A stretch of 44,423 nt of DNA from positions 1 to 44,423 of IMG/VR virus record IMGVR_UViG_3300043172_000201; one strand, given 5' to 3'. Each line of letters starts with the position of its first letter. Positions within the stretch are counted from its first letter, which is position 1. Source of the stretch: a virus. The notes below the pieces were generated by a model, which made no database searches, was not told the origin of the DNA, and saw nothing but the letters and a program-made list of their open reading frames with translations. A program made the translations under genes and the position numbers. Positions 13,884 through 21,673 of this stretch are shown in pieces.

Positions 13884-14728
13884 CAGAGGTAGCTGAAGCA
13901 TCGGTAGAAACACCGGAAGTGCCAGTCTCAAACCAGAGTTACATTGGAGAGAATGGCGAATTCACAGAAGACTGGATGGGAAAGGCAGGCGTATCTGAAG
14001 ACCTGCACAGCAACCAGACATTGCAGACAACTAAAAGTGTGGCTAGTATGGCCTCGCAGTTGGTCAATGCACAGAAGATGATTGGCAAAAACCCAAACAT
14101 GGTTGTATTGCCAACCGAGCAATCAACGGAACAGGAATGGTCAGACTTCCACAAAGCCGCGGGCAGACCTGACACCCCAGACGAGTACCAGATTACTCAT
14201 GCCGAGGGCATGGGCGAGATTAACGCCGAGACGGAAACGGTGTTTAAAAACTTTGCTCACTCCGAGGGTTTGAGACCGTCAACGGTACAGAAACTTGCCG
14301 CACTTGACGACCAGAGAGTTATGGCTCTAAAGCAGTCTATCATCGACCACAAGGAACAACAGAAGGCCGATTGCATAGAAGTTCTGAACAAGAAGTGGGG
14401 CGGCGCTATGGCAGAGAGAACGGCTCTTGCTGAACGCATGATAAACGAGAATGCCTCAGAAGAGAACAGAGAACAAATGCTGGAGGCTATTGGCAACAGT
14501 CCGGCAGCGGCAGATTTCCTTGCTAATATCGCAAAGAAGTTTGTTGAACACAAGATTATATCTGCTGATGTGAACACCCCGACACCAAACGATGCACTGG
14601 CAGCAGCAGAGACGTTGCGTAATACGCCTGGTTATATCAACGGAGAGCTTGCTAACACAAGTCCGGCTCGATATAAACAAATTACGCAGGAAATAAGTAA
14701 GCTCATGGAACAAGCGTACCCAGAGTAA
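13880..14728 (+). CDS. Capsid scaffolding protein
   Basis: 282 aa, acidic, Ala/Glu/Gln-rich and almost wholly helical. It lies directly between portal and major capsid genes, the invariant place of the scaffold (T7 gp9). Features such as FHKAAGRPDTPDEYQ occur in podovirus scaffold proteins. It would form an inner core for procapsid assembly and then leave. Confidence 0.75.
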   Translation: MTEVAEASVETPEVPVSNQSYIGENGEFTEDWMGKAGVSEDLHSNQTLQTTKSVASMASQLVNAQKMIGKNPNMVVLPTEQSTEQEWSDFHKAAGRPDTPDEYQITHAEGMGEINAETETVFKNFAHSEGLRPSTVQKLAALDDQRVMALKQSIIDHKEQQKADCIEVLNKKWGGAMAERTALAERMINENASEENREQMLEAIGNSPAAADFLANIAKKFVEHKIISADVNTPTPNDALAAAETLRNTPGYINGELANTSPARYKQITQEISKLMEQAYPE

Positions 14729-14785
14729 CCTCGATAGGTAACTGGTAGCCGTAAGGTCAGTAGTCAATCGGACTTTAAGCGAAGA

Positions 14786-14825
14786 TATAGGTCTCATAAG
14801 AGATAGCCTCGTCGAAAAACCTATA
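14786..14825 (+). promoter_or_regulatory. Hairpin in the capsid gene leader
   Basis: TATAGGT (14786-14792) pairs with ACCTATA (14819-14825), with a small CTC/GAG stem inside. It lies 21 bases before the capsid start in a 118-base gap. Such leader hairpins can stabilise or process the abundant capsid mRNA; that role is inference. Confidence 0.4.
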
Positions 14826-14846
14826 ACTTTAATTAAGGAACGTAGT

Positions 14847-15776
14847 ATGTCTAGTGCCATAAGCACAGTCACAACTGCCTTTACGGAACAGTATTCCGCC
14901 TTACTTTACATCCTCTCGCAGCAGAAAGGCTCCAAATTCCGGGGTCTGGTTCGCAACGAGACTGTAAGTAATGCTCGCAATGCCTATTTCGAGAGGCTCG
15001 GAGTTGCTACTGCCCAAGAGATTACGACTCGTCATGGCGATACGCCGTTGAACGAGATTCCGCATAGTAGACGCAGGCTCACACCTGTGCCCTACAATAC
15101 AGCGACACTCTTGGATACCGCAGATCAACTAAGAATGTTAATTGACCCTAAGAGTCCTTACGCAAACGCGCAGGCGATGGAGCTTGGCAGAATCCAAGAT
15201 GACATTATAATCGCCGCTGCATTAGGTGACGTTGCTACCGGCCAGTCCGGTGGAACCACTATTGCGTTTAAGGATGATTCTCGTAGCATGAATGGTAACG
15301 GGACTATCACTGAGATTGGAACTCTAGCTTCGGCTGGAACCGAGACAGATATTACCCTTGCCAAGATTCTTGCTATGATGAATCTGTTCAACGAGGAAGA
15401 CGTGGACGCTGACATACCTAAGATTTGGGCTGTCAGTCCCCGTGAAATCCAAGTAATGCTTGACATTGAAGAAATCGGAAGTGCTGACTTTAACACAGTC
15501 AAAGCTCTCGCTGCCGGAAAAGTCGAGACATTCAGTGGTTTCAAATTCTTCTGGACAAACCGGCTTCCACTCGATGCGGCTAGTGAAACTACTAGACGCA
15601 CAATCGCATGGGCGCAGGATGGTTTGATTCTCGGAACGGCTGAGAATATCACCGCAAAAATCTCCGAACGAGACGATAAGAACTATTCTGTTCAGGTTTA
15701 CGCCGAACAGGACATGGGTGCTATCCGTCTTGAAGGAGCTAAAGTTCACGAAGCCCTTATGGACCTCGCATCTTAG
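14847..15776 (+). CDS. Major capsid protein
   Basis: 309 aa. The segment with SRRRLTPVPYNTATLLDTAD and MLIDPKSPYANAQAMELGR, then IIIAAALGDVATGQSGG, is the hallmark of a large phage capsid family with the HK97 fold. It follows the scaffold and has an AAGGAACG ribosome site. Length is in the normal range for unprocessed podovirus capsid proteins. Confidence 0.85.
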   Translation: MSSAISTVTTAFTEQYSALLYILSQQKGSKFRGLVRNETVSNARNAYFERLGVATAQEITTRHGDTPLNEIPHSRRRLTPVPYNTATLLDTADQLRMLIDPKSPYANAQAMELGRIQDDIIIAAALGDVATGQSGGTTIAFKDDSRSMNGNGTITEIGTLASAGTETDITLAKILAMMNLFNEEDVDADIPKIWAVSPREIQVMLDIEEIGSADFNTVKALAAGKVETFSGFKFFWTNRLPLDAASETTRRTIAWAQDGLILGTAENITAKISERDDKNYSVQVYAEQDMGAIRLEGAKVHEALMDLAS

Positions 15777-15789
15777 AAAGGAGTATCTT

Positions 15790-16584
15790 ATGAGTGTTAC
15801 AGGTAGAACAGAAGTAGCCGAATTAGTACTTCCTAGAGGTATTATCCAAGGCGACGTTGAACAGCCTTACCAGACTGTTTATGAACAAAGCGTAACCCCC
15901 AATTATTTACTTGGTACGAAACTTGAGTATAACGATGGCAGGGTGTTTAGATATGCCCGTGCCGGAGCGGTTGCTCTTGTAAAAAGTCTGATGTGTCAGA
16001 ACGCTGTAGCTGACGCAGACTATAACAACGAAGACCAGACGGGGAACTTCCCTGTCATTGGTGACACTACTATTATAGTAGAGGTTGCTACGGGTCTTGC
16101 GTTGATTATTGCAAAAGACTTTTTGGCTGGTGGTCAAGTTATGGTAATGAGCGGGCCTGGCATTGGTGATATGTATAATATCATCGGTAGTGAGTTTGGC
16201 TCAACCGATACCAATGTAGCTCTGGTTATCGACTCGCCCATTAGGACAACTTGGACGACTGATACCAATATTGGCATCACACCAAGTCTCTGGTCGAACA
16301 CGTTGGTCTTTGCAACTACCACGTCTGGTACTGCATGTGGTGTTCCGCTAGTGGCTGTTGACGTTGGTTTTTACTACTGGTCACAGACAGAGGGACCGAC
16401 TCCCATTATCTGCGATGCAACAGAAACCACCACAGTTGGTGGTCAAGTTGGCGCACCTGCTACTTTGGGTGTTGCTGGTAGGGTTGGCCTTGCTGTTACT
16501 GTAACCCAGAAATGGGGCACAGCTATGACAGCGGAATCAACCGCAGCTGAAGCAATTCCGATTTGGTTGGACTTGCCAGGTTAA
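15790..16584 (+). CDS. Probable head decoration or accessory protein
   Basis: 264 aa from ATG 15790, with AAAGGAG 9 bases upstream. Beta-rich, Gly/Thr/Val-rich (VATGLALIIAKDFLAGGQVM), few Lys, typical of capsid-binding proteins. It follows the capsid gene by 13 bases. No exact family recognised; assignment is by position and composition. Confidence 0.55.
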   Translation: MSVTGRTEVAELVLPRGIIQGDVEQPYQTVYEQSVTPNYLLGTKLEYNDGRVFRYARAGAVALVKSLMCQNAVADADYNNEDQTGNFPVIGDTTIIVEVATGLALIIAKDFLAGGQVMVMSGPGIGDMYNIIGSEFGSTDTNVALVIDSPIRTTWTTDTNIGITPSLWSNTLVFATTTSGTACGVPLVAVDVGFYYWSQTEGPTPIICDATETTTVGGQVGAPATLGVAGRVGLAVTVTQKWGTAMTAESTAAEAIPIWLDLPG

Positions 16585-16600
16585 TTGTAATTTATTAAGG

Positions 16601-16626
16601 TAGGGCGGGCGTAAAACCCCGTCCTA
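16601..16626 (+). terminator. Hairpin between capsid genes and sugar-transfer genes
   Basis: TAGGGCGGG (16601-16609) pairs with CCCCGTCCTA (16617-16626), 9 bp with one G-T. Only ATATCTT follows, so termination would be partial. The next gene (16633) has no ribosome site between hairpin and ATG, while AAGG lies just before the hairpin, so folding may bring it near the start. Confidence 0.45.
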
Positions 16627-16632
16627 TATCTT

Positions 16633-17193
16633 ATGAAAACATTGTTAATATTATCTTCTGGTAGGGATGTCTGGGACGAAGTAGAAAAGGTTCGTCCTAT
16701 TATTGGTGAGCATGATACGCTGGCTATTAACTATATGATTATACTGTGGCCGGACAAACTAGACTATGCTGTATCATGGCATCACGACCTGTTGCCACGA
16801 ATAGTTGACGTTCGTACCTACAGGAATAAAAAGAATAGGCCGGTTACTATCGGACCAAAACCGTTTGAAGGCGTTGACCGTGTAGGCAGATTTTATGATG
16901 GCGATATTGAATCAAGCGGGATGTACGCTGTTCACGTCGGCGCACACCTTGGCTACGACAAGATTATAATTACTGGCGTTCCGTTTGATTGCGCTGGACA
17001 TTTTTATGACCCGGCAGAAGAACACGATTTGTTTAAGAACTGTGCGACCATTAACGATAAGCACAGATATGTTGATACGGCAAAGAATATGTGGAAGAAA
17101 ATGGCGAAGGAGTATGGAGACAGAGTTAGGGCGGTCTCTGGGAACTTGGCAGATTGTTTCGGAAAGGTAACAGAAGAATGGATGGCGTCTTAG
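16633..17193 (+). CDS. GT42/DUF115-like glycosyltransferase
   Basis: 186 aa. The N-terminus MKTLLILSSGRDVWDEVEK then DTLAINYMIILWPDKLDYAV follows the nucleotide-sugar-type beginning of Maf/DUF115 and GT42 sialyltransferase proteins (a GxS-like loop, then xAxN, then PDxAxS). SSGMYAVHVGAHLGYDKII and TGVPFDCAGHFYD strongly resemble the SG.Y...A..LGY..I...G conserved block of CstII-type sialyltransferases. The adjacent gene makes CMP-nonulosonate, the donor used by both families. It could transfer the sugar to a virion protein or to host surface glycan. Shorter than CstII (about 260-290 aa). Family call is by eye. Confidence 0.5.
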   Translation: MKTLLILSSGRDVWDEVEKVRPIIGEHDTLAINYMIILWPDKLDYAVSWHHDLLPRIVDVRTYRNKKNRPVTIGPKPFEGVDRVGRFYDGDIESSGMYAVHVGAHLGYDKIIITGVPFDCAGHFYDPAEEHDLFKNCATINDKHRYVDTAKNMWKKMAKEYGDRVRAVSGNLADCFGKVTEEWMAS

Positions 17194-17882
17194 CATTTAT
17201 CCCAGCTAGGTCTGGGTCAAAAAGAGTACCCAACAAGAACATTAAGTTGCTTGGTGGAATACCTCTGCTTGCACACAGTATCCTTACGGCCAAGAACACG
17301 CCAAGCATTACGAGAATAATAGTTTCAACTGATTCGCCTGAATACGCAGAAGTGGCAAGAGAGTATGGTGCTGAAGCCCTTTTGAGACCCATAGAGATTT
17401 CAGGGGACAATAATACAATATGTGAAGCGGTAGTGCATTTAACTGAGAACCTAGATGACCTTCCAGAATTTATAGTGCAGTTACAGCCAGCAACTCCGAT
17501 TAGGGACATTGGCGTGGTTGAGGATGCGATAAGAACCTTACAGTCAAGACCAGATATAGACTCGTTGAGTTCAGTGGACGAAACCCCTTGTAATGGATGG
17601 AGATGCAAAACAATAGAGGGCGGGTTCTTAAAAGACTACAAGGACGAGGTTTACAAGATTGGCAACAGGAACAGACAGTATGTGGTAAAGACGTACAACC
17701 AAAATGGATATGTCTATGTATGGCGAACATCAAATATTATAAAGACTAAGAAGATATGGGGAACTAAAACGCTTGCATATAAGACCCCCGTTACAGTTGA
17801 CATTGATACGAACGAAGATTTTAAATACACAGAATTTAAGATAATGTGCAAAGAGAAACAGGCATATTACACAGTGCACTAA
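17178..17882 (+). CDS. neuA: CMP-N-acylneuraminate (nonulosonate) cytidylyltransferase
   Basis: 234 aa from ATG 17178, with GGAAAGG 11 bases upstream. IPARSGSKRVPNKNIKLLGG is the CTP-binding signature of CMP-sialic acid synthetases. VQLQPATPIRDIGVVEDAI matches the second conserved block (LQPTSPLR), RPIEISGDN the RPxExxxD region, and TPVTVDIDTNEDF the metal-binding IDID end. It activates a sialic, legionaminic or pseudaminic-type sugar with CTP. No synthase (NeuB) or epimerase (NeuC) is present, so the sugar must come from the host. It overlaps the glycosyltransferase-like gene by 16 bases, so the two are probably made together. Confidence 0.85.
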   Translation: MDGVLAFIPARSGSKRVPNKNIKLLGGIPLLAHSILTAKNTPSITRIIVSTDSPEYAEVAREYGAEALLRPIEISGDNNTICEAVVHLTENLDDLPEFIVQLQPATPIRDIGVVEDAIRTLQSRPDIDSLSSVDETPCNGWRCKTIEGGFLKDYKDEVYKIGNRNRQYVVKTYNQNGYVYVWRTSNIIKTKKIWGTKTLAYKTPVTVDIDTNEDFKYTEFKIMCKEKQAYYTVH

Positions 17883-17896
17883 TTAAGGAATAGATT

Positions 17897-18664
17897 GTGG
17901 CTTTAATACAAGCTGAAGTAGACATTGCAAACCAAAGCCTAGCCAAGATTGGCGCAAACAGGTTCACGCTAGCGACAGCAGCAGGCGAAGAGGGCGTTGT
18001 ATCAACCCTACTGTTTGCCCAGACCAGAGATTCTTTAACGAGAAGCTATTGGTGGGCATTTCCTAGTACGAGACTAAGACTGGTCAGCGCATGGCTTACG
18101 GCTACTGTGTATACAACCGACCAGTACGTATGGGAAGATTCAGTACCGTACAAGTGTGCAGAGGCTCATACATCAGACGACTTCGCTACTGACCTTGCTG
18201 CTGTTAAATGGGTGGACGTTTCCGCAACAGTCAAAACCGACTTCGGCAATAAATACGACGTACCAGAGACTATGCTACGGTTGCTAGAGTTTTTATACTT
18301 GGACGATGTTATCAAGAGCGTTCGTGGTAAGAGGACATGGCGACTCGAAGGCAACACAATCCTAACCGACGAAGAAGCTGTAGACATTCTTTACATTGAC
18401 CAGCAAATAGACACAACCGAATGGGATTCGTTATTCACAGAACTATTTATACTTCAACTTGCTATAAATCTAACCGGCCCATTAACAGGCGTTGGTAGTG
18501 GTGGATTGAAGTTGAAAGAATTACTCTTGAAAGAGATGCAGATTTTAAAGAAACAAGTCCGTACCATTGCCAGACAAGAGGGTAGGGGCGATGACAGGCG
18601 TTTGTCATATAACGAATCAAGACTTACCAATGGTGGCAGAATAGACTCAAGGTTAGGAAGTTAA
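17897..18664 (+). CDS. Tail adaptor / tail tubular protein A-like
   Basis: 255 aa with a GTG start at 17897 (AAGGAATAGATT upstream). EVDIANQSLAKIGANRFTLA then RDSLTRSYWWAFPSTR is the typical N-terminal signature of T7-gp11-like adaptor proteins, which join portal to nozzle. A small insert (DQYVWEDSVPYKCAEAHTSD) resembles a carbohydrate-binding-like loop seen in some phage tail proteins. Length is above T7 gp11 (196 aa). Confidence 0.8.
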   Translation: MALIQAEVDIANQSLAKIGANRFTLATAAGEEGVVSTLLFAQTRDSLTRSYWWAFPSTRLRLVSAWLTATVYTTDQYVWEDSVPYKCAEAHTSDDFATDLAAVKWVDVSATVKTDFGNKYDVPETMLRLLEFLYLDDVIKSVRGKRTWRLEGNTILTDEEAVDILYIDQQIDTTEWDSLFTELFILQLAINLTGPLTGVGSGGLKLKELLLKEMQILKKQVRTIARQEGRGDDRRLSYNESRLTNGGRIDSRLGS

Positions 18665-18666
18665 AT

Positions 18667-18864
18667 ATGAGCGGATTACTAGGCGATACGCCAGAAGCAA
18701 TTAAAGCACCAGCAGTCCCAGAACCACCTCCAGTTCCGGTTGTTCAGGACGAAGCAGAAGAGTTCGCATTACGTGAGGAAAAGAAGAAGTCTGGCTTCCA
18801 GTCAACTTTCTTGACCGGCAATCTGACTCCGAAATCTACTGGAAAGAAATCATTACTTGGCTAA
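18667..18864 (+). CDS. Small Pro-rich virion-region protein, 65 aa
   Basis: 65 aa: a Pro/Val-rich N-terminus (APAVPEPPPVPVVQDEAEE) then a charged segment and SGFQSTFLTGNLTP. Small proteins ending like this lie between adaptor and nozzle genes in many podoviruses. Function unknown. Confidence 0.65.
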   Translation: MSGLLGDTPEAIKAPAVPEPPPVPVVQDEAEEFALREEKKKSGFQSTFLTGNLTPKSTGKKSLLG

Positions 18865-19285
18865 TGAACTGTGGACAGATTATTATTCTGGAAATCTTCT
18901 CGATGCGTACGTCTTCAAGAAGTCGGACGATGAGGTTTTTGATGAAGCCGATGGCGGTAACACATTTGAAGTGTGGCAAGACGGAAACGTATTAAATTAC
19001 GACATCCCGATGACCGACCAAGGTGACGGGTATTACACGGTTGATTTTCCTGCGGCCATCACGGGCACAGACCCAACCCCGTACAGAGTGGTTATAAAGT
19101 TAAGAGTTGGTGCAAATGCTGCCGTTGGTGATACAAAGCTATCCCAAATGGAGATTATCTGGGACGGCAGCAAAGAGGTTGATATTGGCACGGTGTTCAA
19201 CACGACCACATCAGTAACCAACGTCTACAATGAAGAAGTAAACCCATCTCCGATTACAGTTATTGACGAGACATTAAGACAATGA
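18857..19285 (+). CDS. Hypothetical virion protein, 142 aa
   Basis: 142 aa with a likely TTG start at 18857, GGAAAGAAA upstream, overlapping the previous stop; no ATG suits. Beta-rich with an acidic start (DDEVFDEADGGNTFEVW), consistent with an immunoglobulin-like or capping protein. Precedes the nozzle locus with a 4-base overlap. Confidence 0.6.
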   Translation: MANELWTDYYSGNLLDAYVFKKSDDEVFDEADGGNTFEVWQDGNVLNYDIPMTDQGDGYYTVDFPAAITGTDPTPYRVVIKLRVGANAAVGDTKLSQMEIIWDGSKEVDIGTVFNTTTSVTNVYNEEVNPSPITVIDETLRQ

Positions 19286-20514
19286 GCAATCTGGGCGTAA
19301 CACAATTTAATTCTGGTGAGATTACACCACAGCTTGACGCTGCCAAGCAGCTTGAGAAGTATGCCGGTGGCTGTCGTCGCTTAGAGAACATGATACCAGA
19401 CCTGTACGGTAATTCCACTCGTAGACCGGGCACAGAGTTGATCGTCGCTGGCAATGGCGCGGCTTGTTACTATGAATTTACTGCCGACCCGTCCAAGATT
19501 GGTATTAGTACAATGGAAGACCTTGCCAAGATAGGTAATGACGGCGGATTTCCTTTGGATGGAGACTATGAATTATTGAACAAACTTGACGCCTCTGGGT
19601 TTGGTGTATGGATTCCAATAGGCGATGATGGCATAAACCAGCCAACATCAACTCCGTTCACTGGAACATTTGACGGTAATTTTTTCACCATAAATGGACT
19701 TGTATGCGAACAGCCTCACGGCACAGCAGACTATGGTTTGTTCTCGCAAATAAAAGGTAATACTATTGTGGAAAATCTAGTACTGTCGAATGTTAATTTT
19801 ACAATAGCAGACAATGGAATATGCGGTGGAATTGCTGGGCAGGCGACGGACGACCTCACTTCATACACTACTATTATCAGAAAATGCAAAGTGACGGGAA
19901 CTTTCACTAAGACTGGCGGAAGTATTTTTCCTAGAACTGGCGGAGTAGTAGGTGCTACTGGCAAGGCGTTGACACAAGAGTGTGCGTCCGAGGTGAACAT
20001 TGTTACTATCGGAAATGAAGCCTACTTTGGACTTTGTGGATTAGTGGGAGATATGGGGGCGGGTAAATTTGAAGATTGCTATGCGCAAGGGACATTAAGC
20101 AATTCAACAGACACAGGCAATATAAACCTTCAAGGCCCGTTTGGCGCAGATGTTGCAACTATTGGCACAGCACCGATATACAGAAGATGTTACAGTGCTA
20201 TGACAAACGAGTTAACGGTAGGCGGCACTGGATTCGTTGGTGGATTTCTAGGTAGAGACAGGGTTGGCATTGTCGTAGAATATACAGACAATCACTGGGA
20301 CCAGACCTTAAATCCAACCCTTGACGACAAGGGGGCGACTGCACCATTAGATATAGTCGGTGTTGACGCAGAGACTACAACTGCTATGCAAACCCAATCA
20401 ACTTTTACGAATTGGGATTTCGGCACAATTTGGAAAATGCCTGCCGGTGGTGGCTATCCAGTACACCAATGGACGGAACTATCAGACATTAAGGAGAATT
20501 GCCAAAGTGTCTAA
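19282..20514 (+). CDS. Nozzle N-terminal segment with GLUG-like repeats, copy A
   Basis: 410 aa. The first 55 residues (GVTQFNSGEITPQLDAAKQL then GGCRRLENMIPDLYG and TRRPGTELI) are the N-terminus of T7-gp12-like nozzle proteins, which normally continue into the body. Here it runs instead into a beta-solenoid-like region with GLUG-type units (FTGTFDGNFFTINGLVCEQ, then DYGLFSQIKGNTIVENLVL and GGIAGQ). The protein ends with FTNWDFGTIWKMPAGGGYP. GLUG repeats occur in adhesins and surface proteins. It likely attaches a binding domain to the tail. Paralogue of copy B; ATGA overlaps its upstream neighbour. Confidence 0.75.
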   Translation: MSNLGVTQFNSGEITPQLDAAKQLEKYAGGCRRLENMIPDLYGNSTRRPGTELIVAGNGAACYYEFTADPSKIGISTMEDLAKIGNDGGFPLDGDYELLNKLDASGFGVWIPIGDDGINQPTSTPFTGTFDGNFFTINGLVCEQPHGTADYGLFSQIKGNTIVENLVLSNVNFTIADNGICGGIAGQATDDLTSYTTIIRKCKVTGTFTKTGGSIFPRTGGVVGATGKALTQECASEVNIVTIGNEAYFGLCGLVGDMGAGKFEDCYAQGTLSNSTDTGNINLQGPFGADVATIGTAPIYRRCYSAMTNELTVGGTGFVGGFLGRDRVGIVVEYTDNHWDQTLNPTLDDKGATAPLDIVGVDAETTTAMQTQSTFTNWDFGTIWKMPAGGGYPVHQWTELSDIKENCQSV

Positions 20515-21673
20515 TATAGGCCGAACAAATTTTAATGGTGGCGAGTTTACTCCAAAGCTCGACGTAGGCGTGCGCATTGAGAAGTATGTGAGCGGATGCA
20601 GGCGACTTGAGAATATGATACCTACGGTTTATGGCGTGACAACACGCAGGCCGGGGACTGAACTAATCGTGGCCGGTAATGGGGCAGCTTGTTACTATGA
20701 ACTTACGCCAGACCCGGCAAAGATTGGAATAACGACGGTAACCGAACTCGCTCTTATCGGGAATGACGGTGCATATCCCCTTGATGGTGACTATGAACTT
20801 CTTAATAATTTAGACTTAGACGTAGCCCCATATAACACAGGAACAGGCTGGCCGGGGATAGGTGGAGTTTTTAACGGCGGTAGCGAGTTTGAAGGCACTT
20901 TTAACGGCAACTACTTTACTATCTCGAATATGTTCATAGATAGAGCAGTTGACGGATACGGGCTATTCAGGGCGGTCAGGACGAAATCCGCATCCGTAGC
21001 CACGGTAAGTAATTTAAGGGTAGATGACGCAAACCTAACAGTGGCAGGGTTTTCTGGAGTGATGTATGGGCAAGGCGGAACAACAGCGGCGCACCCTGAG
21101 CCAGTGTTTACAAACTGCTACGTTAGCGGAAGCATTACGGGGGCTGGCACTTTTTTGCAAACTGGCGGCTTTACTGGGAATACATCGGCTACGCACATAA
21201 GATGCGCGGCCGAGGTTACGCTAGACAGAAATGGTAGGCCATTTGGCAATCTAGGCGGGTTTGCGGGAACGAATGACGGCATATATACAGATTGTTACGC
21301 TACGGGTGGAATAACCGGCGCGACTAGTCTTAATATAGCGGCAGGCGGGTTCGGGGCTTCTCTTAACGGAACGCACACAAATTGCTACGTCACTGGACTT
21401 AATGATGTAGTTGACCAGCCACAAGATTGTGGTGGATTCCTTGGTGACGGTGGAACTACGTCGGATTGTTTCTGGGACACAGAAGTCACAACACAGGACA
21501 CAGACTACGCAGGAGCCACGGGGAAGACTACCGCCCAGATGTATGCGCAGGCAACATTTACTAACTGGGACTTTGACGACGTCTGGGAAATAGACGAAGG
21601 TTCTGATTATCCGCGACATCAATGGTCTAGTGAAACAAATATTAAAATACACTGTCAGGCGGTAATAACATGA
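20507..21673 (+). CDS. Nozzle N-terminal segment with GLUG-like repeats, copy B
   Basis: 388 aa from GTG 20507, which has AAGGAGA 9 bases upstream. An ATG-initiated frame from 20360 would overlap copy A and is not favoured. The first 100 residues are close to copy A (shared CRRLENMIP, TRRPGTELIVAGNGAACYYE, NDG.YPLDGDYELLN), so the pair is a tandem duplication. The rest again carries GLUG-type units (FEGTFNGNYFTISNM; GGFTGN; GGFAGTNDGIYTDCYATGG). It ends with IKIHCQAVIT, then overlaps the nozzle body by 4 bases (ATGA). The body would normally be fused here. Confidence 0.75.
   Translation: MSNIGRTNFNGGEFTPKLDVGVRIEKYVSGCRRLENMIPTVYGVTTRRPGTELIVAGNGAACYYELTPDPAKIGITTVTELALIGNDGAYPLDGDYELLNNLDLDVAPYNTGTGWPGIGGVFNGGSEFEGTFNGNYFTISNMFIDRAVDGYGLFRAVRTKSASVATVSNLRVDDANLTVAGFSGVMYGQGGTTAAHPEPVFTNCYVSGSITGAGTFLQTGGFTGNTSATHIRCAAEVTLDRNGRPFGNLGGFAGTNDGIYTDCYATGGITGATSLNIAAGGFGASLNGTHTNCYVTGLNDVVDQPQDCGGFLGDGGTTSDCFWDTEVTTQDTDYAGATGKTTAQMYAQATFTNWDFDDVWEIDEGSDYPRHQWSSETNIKIHCQAVIT

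Noticed and set aside
20360-20506. Longer ATG start for nozzle copy B
   Set aside because: Overlaps copy A by over 150 bases; GTG 20507 has AAGGAGA and begins at the conserved VSNIGRTNF.
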